Positions 24,911-32,408 of a DNA stretch of 64,000 bases are shown in pieces. Each line of letters opens with the position of its first letter. Within the stretch, counting starts at the first letter, position 1. Origin of the DNA: UBA1573 sp016794285 (GTDB taxonomy: Bacteria > Pseudomonadota > Alphaproteobacteria > Micavibrionales > Micavibrionaceae); contig JAEUKO010000001.1 in assembly GCA_016794285.1 (NCBI GenBank), positions 18,704 through 82,703 of the forward strand, in the 5' to 3' direction. Position numbers and translations under genes: made by a program. The notes under the pieces were generated by a model. The model searched no databases and had not been told where the DNA came from. It worked only from the letters and a program-made list of their open reading frames with translations.

Positions 24911-25783
24911 ATGGAAGGACATCACTTCGGGAAGAAATCTGATACTCAGCGGGAAACTAACATTTCTCCAGCTCTAAGGGTGGCTCCTGCCGTGGAATCT
25001 TCCCCCTCCTTAAGAGACTCTCCTAAAGAAGTCGGAGGATTTAGAATTCCTGAGAATCTCAAAAATTTCCTCAAAAAACTAGTGGACCCCAATGCGATTC
25101 CGGTGGTTATCTCGGACATTGATCGTGGCGATGGGGAATACCGTCGAAAAGTTGAACAGTATGTTGAGGAAATTTCTAAGGACATTCACGAAAAAATTGA
25201 TGCACGTTCGATTACGGAGTCTTCTCGGGAAGAAGCCGCTGCGAGTATTCGTGACTGCGTTGACGTCGTCGTTCAGTTCAAAGGGATGAACTTAATGGCC
25301 CGCGAAAAGGCTGATGTTTTGCGAATAATTGAGAGCGATCTTTTAGGACTTGGCCCTCTTGATGAACTTCTGGCTGACGATAATATTTCCGACATCATGG
25401 TTGATGGACCGGATTCAGTTTTCATTGAGATGGATGGTCAGATAGACCGGACTAATGTTCGGTTTCGCAACGAACTTCACTTGCTCAATATCTGTCAGAG
25501 GATTGTCAACCGTGTGGGACGTCATGTGGATAAGGCTTCTCCCATTTGCGATGCGCGTCTTGCGGATGGGTCGCGGAAGATTGTTAACATCTCGGAAATT
25601 TCTGGTGTTGAAGACGGTATGGTCACTTTGCAGGACTTGGTTTCTTACGAAGTTAGCGGGGTGGATGCTTCGGGGCGTTTGGTGGGTGAGTTTACTTTCT
25701 CAGGCATTTATCCAAAGTTTCGTGAAAAAGCGCGTCACTACGGTCTTGAGGCGGATCTCTTGGAGATTATTGATGGCGTGTAG
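24911..25783 (+). CDS. Internally deleted CpaF-family ATPase lacking the nucleotide-binding core
   Basis: A 290-residue protein made of two separated parts of CpaF/TadA, the type IVc pilus assembly ATPase. Residues about 65-222 are the N-terminal region (VVQFKGMNLMAREKADVLRI, LGPLDELLADDNISDIMVDG, RIVNRVGRHVDKASPICDARLADGSR). Residues about 223-275 are the extreme C-terminal region (ISEISGVEDGMVTLQDLVSYEVSGVD). Walker A, Asp box, Walker B and His box are all missing, roughly 230 codons. The join lies at ARLADGSR, where intact CpaF has two similar ARLxDGSR motifs, so recombination between them explains the loss. The frame is intact. No other tad/cpa genes lie nearby. Either an in-frame decayed gene or a regulatory paralogue. 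Confidence 0.85.
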   Translation: MEGHHFGKKSDTQRETNISPALRVAPAVESSPSLRDSPKEVGGFRIPENLKNFLKKLVDPNAIPVVISDIDRGDGEYRRKVEQYVEEISKDIHEKIDARSITESSREEAAASIRDCVDVVVQFKGMNLMAREKADVLRIIESDLLGLGPLDELLADDNISDIMVDGPDSVFIEMDGQIDRTNVRFRNELHLLNICQRIVNRVGRHVDKASPICDARLADGSRKIVNISEISGVEDGMVTLQDLVSYEVSGVDASGRLVGEFTFSGIYPKFREKARHYGLEADLLEIIDGV

Positions 25784-25838
25784 TACGCAGTAACCCAGAG
25801 ATCATCATTAACGTAATATTAGAAATTGTGGACCTATA

Positions 25839-25872
25839 AAAAAGGTCGCACCACGAAGGGTACGACCTTTTT
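25839..25872. terminator. Intrinsic terminator between cpaF-like and lipoprotein genes
   Basis: A 10-bp stem AAAAAGGTCG/CGACCTTTTT with T-runs on both strands, so it serves both the + strand gene and the minus-strand small lipoprotein gene. Confidence 0.85.
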
Positions 25873-25899
25873 GGGGTACGCAGTAAGAAATACCAAAGC

Positions 25900-26025
25900 T
25901 TATTTGGTGACTTTCTTTTCGAAAACTTTGTCGGCCCCTTGAACATCGGAACCGGCCGTGCTGCAAGCAGACAAAGCAACGGTTGCGGACAACAGAAGGC
26001 AAACAGTGGCAAGTACTTTTTTCAT
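25900..26025 (-). CDS. Small lipoprotein, C-terminus EKKVTK (copy A)
   Basis: A 41-residue lipoprotein from the ATG at 26025 to the TAA at 25900. It has MKK plus a hydrophobic segment, lipobox LSAC (Cys21) and only about 20 mature residues, ending VFEKKVTK. AAGGAGCA lies 6 nt before the start codon. It is paralogous in layout to the gene at 26205-26381, which has the same last six residues. It resembles entericidin-sized lipoproteins, but I do not recognise the family. A terminator follows. Confidence 0.75.
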   Translation of the reverse strand: MKKVLATVCLLLSATVALSACSTAGSDVQGADKVFEKKVTK

Positions 26026-26151
26026 GTAAAAATGCTCCTTAAATAATGATTCCAAAAAACTTGAAACTTTGTATCGCGGAGGTTGCCTTAAAGCAACCGA
26101 GATTTCTGGTTAAAGGGGTAAATATCCCAGACTTTTTCTGGAGTGTGACAA

Positions 26152-26185
26152 AAAAAAGACTACTCATCTCTGAGTAGCCTTTTTT
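26152..26185 (-). terminator. Intrinsic terminator of small lipoprotein copy B
   Basis: The CTACTCA/TGAGTAG stem extends through A/T arms. On the minus strand it is followed by a run of T8. Confidence 0.85.
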
Positions 26186-26204
26186 ATAAAAGAAAACGAA
26201 GAAA

Positions 26205-26381
26205 TTACTTCGTAACTTTTTTCTCCATAACTGGCTCTGCGCTTGCTACAGGAGCGGTGTCGCCAGCTGTACGTTCAGAAGCGTAAGGAGGTTGGGTGTC
26301 AACATAGCCGGTTCCGGTAGAGTCACAGGCGGCCAATGCAAGGGTCGAACCCAGCAGGCAGATTGCAACAAGAGTTTTCAT
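26205..26381 (-). CDS. Small lipoprotein, C-terminus EKKVTK (copy B)
   Basis: A 58-residue lipoprotein with lipobox LAAC (Cys19) and a short Thr/Pro/Ala-rich mature region ending PVMEKKVTK. The start at 26381 is supported by GAGG six nt upstream; an in-frame ATG lies 12 nt earlier. It shares the EKKVTK ending with the 41-residue lipoprotein just downstream. Each gene has its own terminator, so they are separate transcription units. Function unknown; the basic C-terminal hexapeptide could contact peptidoglycan or a partner. Confidence 0.75.
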   Translation of the reverse strand: MKTLVAICLLGSTLALAACDSTGTGYVDTQPPYASERTAGDTAPVASAEPVMEKKVTK

Positions 26382-26528
26382 TTGAGGCCTCATTTGCGTT
26401 GGTGGTTAATAAAGACGTTTCTCTGCGAAGAGATGGAAACCAATAGGTTAAACCATATCAAGGGAGGGTCTTCAACCCTGTTTTTGTAAGATTTTTGATC
26501 TTTTTCACAACTATAATGAAAAACTGGC

Positions 26529-27767
26529 CTATTTCGGGACTTTTTCGAAATAACGGTCGATACTGGCTTTTAACGCCTTGGCTATTTTTTGCCGATGAGC
26601 GGGGGAACTAAGCTTTTCAACTTCGGTGCGATTCGTTAAATATCCCATCTCAACCAGAATTGAAGGAATATCCATAGCCTTCAGAACTGCAAATCCTGCA
26701 GAACGGTGGTTGTGATCCACAACTTTCACGCCAGTGTCATCGAGCTGGTCAATAACAGTTTTGGCCAAAAAACGGGATTGGTTCATGGTATCCCTTGCGG
26801 CTAGGTCAATTAGAATATTAGCCACATCCTCTTCTTGGTGAGTGAGATCCACACCGGCGATAAGGTCCGATTTATTTTCGCGCTCGGCGAGTTTCTCGGT
26901 TTCCGCGTCAGAGGCCTTGTCAGAGAGAGTATAAACAGAGGCTCCGGTGACGTTAGCGTTCCGAATCGAATCAGCGTGCAGAGAAAGAAACAGGGCGGCT
27001 TTATGTTTACGGGCGATCATCACACGTTGGCGCAGGGGGATAAAAATATCGCTGTCTCTTGTCATTTTGACCCGATACTTTCCGCTATTTTCAAGTTGTC
27101 GCGCCAACTCTTTGCCAACAGCCAGAACGATTGTTTTTTCATAAATTCCGGTGGCTCCGATAGCTCCCGGGTCCTGTCCGCCATGACCAGGGTCAATGAT
27201 AACGAGGGGTTTTTCGCGAGGAGGAGAAGAAAGTCCGGACGTGGGGGTAAGGTTTTGGCTCGGCTTTTTGGATTTAACCGACTTATTATTAGGCTTGGCT
27301 GTGTTTTGGCCCCCTTGCAGCGATCCTTGAATTTGGTTTTCAAGAGAAGACATAATCTCTGACGTGGTGTTCCTGAAATCTATGACAAGTCGGTCTGGCT
27401 GTCCATCTTTGCGCGGCAGCATGAAAGCGGACTGAATGAGAACCGGAGTGGTGGTTTCAAGGACCAAGCGCGATATTCCTCCCCCTAAAGAGCCATAGCG
27501 GACGTCTTTTACAGACAGGCCTGCTGGAATGGGCACATTACCAGCTTTCCAGCGGAGATCCGGCAGGTCCACGACAAGGCGCGTTGGATTTGTTAGGACA
27601 AAGGCTCTGAAGTCAGAGGTTTTGCTTAACTCAATCACCGCTCGTTGTTTGTCTGGGTGCGCCCCAAAGCGAATCGACATCACATCCAGCGCGGCGGCTG
27701 GGTGGCTGACGAGCAAGGTAAGACAAGCAATCAGAAGACAAAGTGAACGATAAAATGTCATGAACAT
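26529..27767 (-). CDS. amiC: N-acetylmuramoyl-L-alanine amidase with AMIN domain
   Basis: A 412-residue periplasmic amidase that cleaves the peptide stem from peptidoglycan during cell separation. A signal peptide ends near HPAAALD. An AMIN domain (about residues 25-125) targets the septum. A Ser/Lys-rich linker follows, then an Amidase_3 domain. The zinc ligands are visible in IDPGHGGQDPGA (His), the Glu of IYEKTIVLAV and SLHAD (His), and the catalytic Glu in ILVEMGYLTN. Start choice among ATGs at 27767 and 27761 is uncertain. It is divergent from rne. Confidence 0.92.
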   Translation of the reverse strand: MFMTFYRSLCLLIACLTLLVSHPAAALDVMSIRFGAHPDKQRAVIELSKTSDFRAFVLTNPTRLVVDLPDLRWKAGNVPIPAGLSVKDVRYGSLGGGISRLVLETTTPVLIQSAFMLPRKDGQPDRLVIDFRNTTSEIMSSLENQIQGSLQGGQNTAKPNNKSVKSKKPSQNLTPTSGLSSPPREKPLVIIDPGHGGQDPGAIGATGIYEKTIVLAVGKELARQLENSGKYRVKMTRDSDIFIPLRQRVMIARKHKAALFLSLHADSIRNANVTGASVYTLSDKASDAETEKLAERENKSDLIAGVDLTHQEEDVANILIDLAARDTMNQSRFLAKTVIDQLDDTGVKVVDHNHRSAGFAVLKAMDIPSILVEMGYLTNRTEVEKLSSPAHRQKIAKALKASIDRYFEKVPK

Positions 27768-28214
27768 CAAGGAGGTTGTAGGCAAAATGGAGCCAAGGGG
27801 GTAGGCTTTATCCTCTCAGCATAAAGAAGGTCTCTTGCTCCCGCAAAGAAATTTGTTCTACGGCCTAAAAAAAGGGCCAAATTTCTGGGAACATCTGTTT
27901 CGGAAAATTATTTTTGATTGTGAAGAGGAAAGGAACAGGTTAGTGTTTGTTTTGCGACCGCTACAGTTATAGCACAGCGTTTATTGTGTGAAAGGTTTCG
28001 CTAGCTGTGGCGCATGGTTGAAACGGTCCTGATTGGATTATCAGCCCCTGTCTGGAAAAGGTTTTGGACTCTAAACGCGGGTTCAAGTTGTCTTTTTTCA
28101 GCATCTCTCTCGGGCTGAGTTGGGACACCATTTTAATTGCGGCCTTCTTCGGCAGCGTCTTTACCCGTCGCATTAAAGGCTCTTCCGGTGCAAGTCCGCG
28201 CTTGGAGTATTTTT
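27768..28214. other. 447-bp intergenic region between amiC and rne
   Basis: This divergent region should hold promoters for both genes and the rne 5' leader. I see no convincing gene, repeat or known riboswitch. The frame upstream of rne is open to 28137 but does not resemble the RNase E N-terminus. In other bacteria rne autoregulates through its leader, so a structured 5' UTR is possible; I could not identify one by eye. Confidence 0.5.
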
Positions 28215-31193
28215 ATGACAAAACGTATGTTGATTGATGCCACCCATCCCGAGGAAACACGGGTGGTGGTGATTGATGGGAATCGCCTAACTGAATTTGA
28301 CTATGAGAGCCAGCTCAGAAAACAGCTCAAGGGGAATATCTTTCTAGCCAAAGTAACCCGCGTTGAACCTTCTTTGCAGGCAGCGTTTGTAAATTTTGGT
28401 GGGAATCGCCATTGTTTTCTACCTTTTTCAGAAATCCACCCTGATTATTTCCGTATTCCTGTGGCAGATCGTGATGCTTTGATTGCCGAACAAAAGGAAG
28501 CTCTGGAGGCTGCTATCGCCGCTGAGGAAGCTGCTTTGGCAGAAGAAGAGGCTGCTTTGGCTGCAGAGCAAGATGGTTCATCTACAGCAGCGCAGAGCAG
28601 AACATCTTCCCTCTCCACCGAAGTTGAGGAATATTCCCCTGCTCCCCCTCTTGAAGAAGTTGGTGGAGGGAATCCTCCTTTATCACAATCTTCAGAGAGT
28701 GAAGAAGCTTACGAAGAGGAGGGCGAAGAGGAAGAGTCTCTTCAATCTGATCTTGAAGAGGAAGAAAACGAAGAAGAGTCTTCTGAAGAAGCCTCGGAGA
28801 GGGACAGTGCTGAGGCGCGTCCTGAACCAAGAGTTCAGCATAAGTTGGTCTATCGTGGTGTCACAGAAATTGATCCAGAGACATTTGAAATCAAAACGCT
28901 AGACGAGAATGATTCTTTCGGGTTTGAACATGATCTCGCGGTCAAGATTGAGGAGTTGGCACGGAACCGTGAAGATGTTTTGAGAGTCCGTTTGCATCAT
29001 CGCCATTCTACTGAGGACGGGAAAGAAATCCGCTCGGTTTGGGTGGCCTTGCGCGAAGACAACCTTGATATCGACTTAGAAAAAGCGATTGAAGAAGAAA
29101 CTCGTCGGGGCCGTGATGGCGGGCGGGGACGAGGACGAGGACGTTTTCGCAATCGGGGACGGGGACGGGGCAACGGGAGTGGTCGTTCTTCCATGCAGAA
29201 TCGTCAAGTTGAAATTTTGGGCGGGGACGGCGTTGAAAATGATCAACCTTTTCGTCCGAGTTTGCACCGTAATTACAAAATTCAGGAAGTCATCAAACGC
29301 GGTCAGATTATGCTGATCCAAGTCCAGAAAGAGGAACGCGGTAACAAAGGGGCCGCTGTGACTACTTACCTGTCTTTGCCAGGGCGGTACTGTGTCTTGA
29401 TGCCAAACTCTCCACGCGGTGGAGGGGTCAGTCGCAAGGTAGCCAGTTTTGCTGAACGCAAACGGATGCGCGAGATTTTGTCTGAGCTTGATGTTCCAGA
29501 GGGAATGTCAGTCATTTTGCGTACCGCAGGGGTTTCGCGCAATAAGGTTGAGATTAAGCGTGATCTCGATTACCTCATGCGGCTGTGGGATAATATTCGG
29601 GATCTTACTCTGCAATCGTCGGCTCCAGCTTTAATCTACGAAGAAAGCAATCTGGTCAAACGTTCTGTGCGTGATATTTACGCCAGTGACATTGAAGGAA
29701 TTCTTGTTGCCGGTGAAGAGGGGTATCATGAGGCCAAAAACTTTATGAAGCTTCTGATGCCCTCTCACGTTGATCGCGTTGAACATTACACTGATGAAAA
29801 AATACCACTCTTCCATCGTTATCAGGTTGAGAACCAGATTGCCGAGATTGGTGAATCTGTCGTTAACCTGAGGTCGGGGGGGTATCTGGTTATCAATCCT
29901 ACCGAGGCGTTGGTGTCGATTGATGTTAACTCTGGTCGGGCGACTAAAGAGCGGCATATTGAAGGAACGGCTCTTAAAACGAATCTTGAAGCTGCCGAAG
30001 AAGTTGCGCGCCAACTGCGCTTGCGTGACCTTGGCGGCTTGGTTGTCATCGATTTCATTGACATGGAAGACTTTCGCAATGACGCGAAGGTTGAGCGGCG
30101 TTTGAAGGAAGCCTTGTCATCGGACCGTGCGCGGATTCAAGTTGGACGAATTTCTTCGTTTGGTTTGATGGAGTTGTCGCGCCAGCGTCTTAACCCTAGC
30201 CTGACGGAGGCGCAGTTTGAACGCTGTCCTCATTGTAAGGGTGTTGGGTTTATTCGCAGCGTTGATTCGGCAACAATCTTGGCTTTGCGTTCACTGGAAG
30301 AGGAGGGTATTCGCAATCGATCCTCGCAAATCATCTTGTCGGTTCCTAACAGCGTAGCTCTTTATGTTCTCAATCAAAAACGCGATATGCTGGCTGATAT
30401 TGAGCGGCGTTACGGGTTCACTGTTTTTATTCGGGTTGATGAAACCTTGGCTCCAACCGGATTTAAGTTGGAGGCAATCAAAGGGATTGCAACGCAAGTT
30501 CAAGGACGTGCAACGCGCATGGAATCTGACGAGGAGGGGCAAGATGATGAGGTTGATGAATCTTTGTCTTTGAGCGAAGCCGAACCTTCTGACGAAGATG
30601 CGGAATCATCCGAAAAAAGTGATGGGAATTCTCGCGGAGGTCGTCGTGAGCGAGGGCGCAATCGTGGAAGAGGGCGCAGCGGTGGGCGAGGTAACTCTAA
30701 CCGTCTTGATGACTCATCGTCTGAAGAGCCTCGGAATACAGCCACAGAGGATTCTTCCTCACCTGCAGTAAACGCGGAGGGTGATAATAGACCCACGGCA
30801 GAGCGTGACCCAAAAAGAAGTGGAAGTCGCGGACGTGGTCGTGGTGGGCCGCGTGAACGGAGCCCGTCTCGTGGGGAGGGCAGACCCTTCCGTGAAGATA
30901 CGGCATCAGGGGAGGTTTCTACTGACTCACCACCTTCGGCGGCTAATGTAGTGAGCAGCAATCCTGCTCCAAAACCTGAATTTCGTGCCAAAAGATTTCA
31001 ATCGCGTAAGCCCTCTGCCGAGGAAACCCCTGCGGCAGTACCGTCCTCTTCTTCGGTCAGTGTACCGACGACTTCCGCACCTGTGGCAGCTTCGGTTTCG
31101 GCAGGATCGCCTTCAAATGACGTTTCAGAGAAAGATGCGTCTTCTGGTGGTTCCAAAAAACGGGGCTGGTGGAATCGGTTAATTGAGAAATAA
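28215..31193 (+). CDS. rne: Ribonuclease E with large insertion in the S1 domain
   Basis: A 992-residue RNase E/G endonuclease that initiates mRNA decay and processes rRNA and tRNA as core of the degradosome. It starts MTKRMLIDATHPEETR (ATG 28215, GGAG upstream). The S1 domain is split after HPDYF by about 270 residues: an acidic E/A/S-rich stretch, a conserved-looking block from LVYRGVTEID to EEETRRG and an RGG-rich patch. It then resumes with YKIQEVIKRGQIMLIQV. Catalytic Asp residues lie in SIDVNSGRATKER and VVIDFIDMEDF, and the zinc-link motif is CPHCKG. The C-terminal scaffold is Arg/Gly-rich and ends KKRGWWNRLIEK, the conserved alphaproteobacterial terminus. Confidence 0.95.
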   Translation: MTKRMLIDATHPEETRVVVIDGNRLTEFDYESQLRKQLKGNIFLAKVTRVEPSLQAAFVNFGGNRHCFLPFSEIHPDYFRIPVADRDALIAEQKEALEAAIAAEEAALAEEEAALAAEQDGSSTAAQSRTSSLSTEVEEYSPAPPLEEVGGGNPPLSQSSESEEAYEEEGEEEESLQSDLEEEENEEESSEEASERDSAEARPEPRVQHKLVYRGVTEIDPETFEIKTLDENDSFGFEHDLAVKIEELARNREDVLRVRLHHRHSTEDGKEIRSVWVALREDNLDIDLEKAIEEETRRGRDGGRGRGRGRFRNRGRGRGNGSGRSSMQNRQVEILGGDGVENDQPFRPSLHRNYKIQEVIKRGQIMLIQVQKEERGNKGAAVTTYLSLPGRYCVLMPNSPRGGGVSRKVASFAERKRMREILSELDVPEGMSVILRTAGVSRNKVEIKRDLDYLMRLWDNIRDLTLQSSAPALIYEESNLVKRSVRDIYASDIEGILVAGEEGYHEAKNFMKLLMPSHVDRVEHYTDEKIPLFHRYQVENQIAEIGESVVNLRSGGYLVINPTEALVSIDVNSGRATKERHIEGTALKTNLEAAEEVARQLRLRDLGGLVVIDFIDMEDFRNDAKVERRLKEALSSDRARIQVGRISSFGLMELSRQRLNPSLTEAQFERCPHCKGVGFIRSVDSATILALRSLEEEGIRNRSSQIILSVPNSVALYVLNQKRDMLADIERRYGFTVFIRVDETLAPTGFKLEAIKGIATQVQGRATRMESDEEGQDDEVDESLSLSEAEPSDEDAESSEKSDGNSRGGRRERGRNRGRGRSGGRGNSNRLDDSSSEEPRNTATEDSSSPAVNAEGDNRPTAERDPKRSGSRGRGRGGPRERSPSRGEGRPFREDTASGEVSTDSPPSAANVVSSNPAPKPEFRAKRFQSRKPSAEETPAAVPSSSSVSVPTTSAPVAASVSAGSPSNDVSEKDASSGGSKKRGWWNRLIEK

Positions 31194-31211
31194 TAGAAAG
31201 GGAACTCTACG

Positions 31212-31775
31212 ATGAGGCTGACTATTTTTTTAGCGTTGGTTTTTCTGTCTTCTTCGGTCATCTCTTTTGCAAGCTTTGCAGCGGAAGAAACGCCGCTCGC
31301 TGCCTTGGACAGCCAGACCAAAACTCTTTTGGAAGGGTTGGATGATGCTCAGAAGAACGAATTCGCTGCTATCCGTAACAGTCATGGTATTATTCGTGCG
31401 GTTGAGGATGTTCAGGCTTCGGTTCAGCGCGGGGTTCTGGCTTGTGGCAAGGCAAACGCCGATCTGAAGGACTCGTTGGACGAGAGGTTATCCAACTGGC
31501 GGGCGGCTATTCGTCCGGTTATGAAGCAGGCACAAACCAAACAAGAGAAAATGATTCTTCTTCAGAGTTTTGCTAAACCATCTGTTATCAGAAGCTACCT
31601 TAAAACCTTTGATGAAGCGGTTGCCTTCCGCAACTCGGCTATCAAGGAAGTTCCAGTGACGGAGCGCAAAGAGTGTGAGTCTCTTTTGAAAAGCATGGAT
31701 GGCACGCAGGAGAACCTCATTAAACTACTCAGAGAAAATTTGGCCCTTGATGGGACTGTCAAAATCAAAACCTGA
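31212..31775 (+). CDS. Hypothetical secreted helical protein
   Basis: A 187-residue protein with a cleavable signal peptide (residues 1-24, ASFAAEE) and a mostly alpha-helical mature region containing two cysteines (VLACGKAN and RKECESL), which could form a disulfide. Probably periplasmic. It starts 18 nt after the rne stop with GAAAGGGA upstream, so it may be co-transcribed with rne. I do not recognise a family. Confidence 0.7.
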   Translation: MRLTIFLALVFLSSSVISFASFAAEETPLAALDSQTKTLLEGLDDAQKNEFAAIRNSHGIIRAVEDVQASVQRGVLACGKANADLKDSLDERLSNWRAAIRPVMKQAQTKQEKMILLQSFAKPSVIRSYLKTFDEAVAFRNSAIKEVPVTERKECESLLKSMDGTQENLIKLLRENLALDGTVKIKT

Positions 31776-31791
31776 TTCTGATTTTTGAAGT

Positions 31792-32160
31792 CTATGCCAA
31801 GGCGCGTTGACGTCGACATTCTCGAACGAAAAGAAAGTGAGGGGCAGCCTCTTCTTGGCTTCCGCTTCTCCTATGACAAGACCCAAGACTAAAGTGGGCT
31901 CTTAAGGTGCGGTGCAGTTGTCTCCAAGAATCTTTTGATTCCCCAGCTAACCCTACCATCTTTCCAATGTGTGGTTTGGCCAGATCTACCTTTCCCATTT
32001 TAACTAGGCGGAACGTGACACGCAGCAAGGAATCTTGATCGGCTTGTGATCCATTAAGAATGGAAAGATAGATTTGGGTAGCTTGAGCGGGATTCCCATC
32101 GTGGGCAATTTGGTCGGCTTCCCAAACTGGGTCTTTTTGCTTTTCTCTATCTTCATTCAT
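31792..32160 (-). CDS. Hypothetical TPR-like small protein
   Basis: A 122-residue cytoplasmic protein starting MNEDREKQKDP, with GAGGT five nt before the ATG at 32160. Its helical pattern (QIAHDGNPAQATQIYLSILNGSQADQDSLLRVTFRLVKMG) resembles one or two TPR repeats, after which the sequence becomes basic and His/Arg-rich. It is convergent with the upstream hypothetical gene. No function can be assigned. Confidence 0.55.
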   Translation of the reverse strand: MNEDREKQKDPVWEADQIAHDGNPAQATQIYLSILNGSQADQDSLLRVTFRLVKMGKVDLAKPHIGKMVGLAGESKDSWRQLHRTLRAHFSLGSCHRRSGSQEEAAPHFLFVRECRRQRALA

Positions 32161-32311
32161 GGCACACCTCATTTGGACGATTTTTACCGTAATACAACCA
32201 TTTGTAAGTTATGTCAACAACTTTTCCCGAAAGGGCCTTGATTCTCGGCCCCTATTCTTGCCATAGTGGCCGCATGGTTTTTGCTGTTTGCCTCATAAAT
32301 CGAATTGGTTG

Positions 32312-32339
32312 CCCGATTCTTCGTTAAGGAAGAATCGGG
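32312..32339 (+). promoter_or_regulatory. Stem-loop in ileS leader region
   Basis: An 11-bp stem CCCGATTCTTC/GAAGAATCGGG with a 6-nt loop lies 69 nt before the ileS start. Only GTCTTGTG follows, so it is not a normal terminator. It may be a leader regulatory hairpin. No T-box or riboswitch motif is visible. Confidence 0.45.
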
Positions 32340-32408
32340 GTCTTGTGTGCGTCTTCCCGCATATTTTGCTGGTTTCCTGATAACTGCTTGAAAAATTTGA
32401 GAAATGAA

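Noticed and set aside
26835..27362. 175-codon + strand frame opposite the amidase gene
   Set aside because: It is antisense to the catalytic domain of amiC, and its composition is unlike a protein.
32312..32339. ileS leader hairpin as a T-box riboswitch
   Set aside because: No T-box sequence, specifier loop or downstream terminator is visible, and T-boxes are not expected for ileS in alphaproteobacteria.
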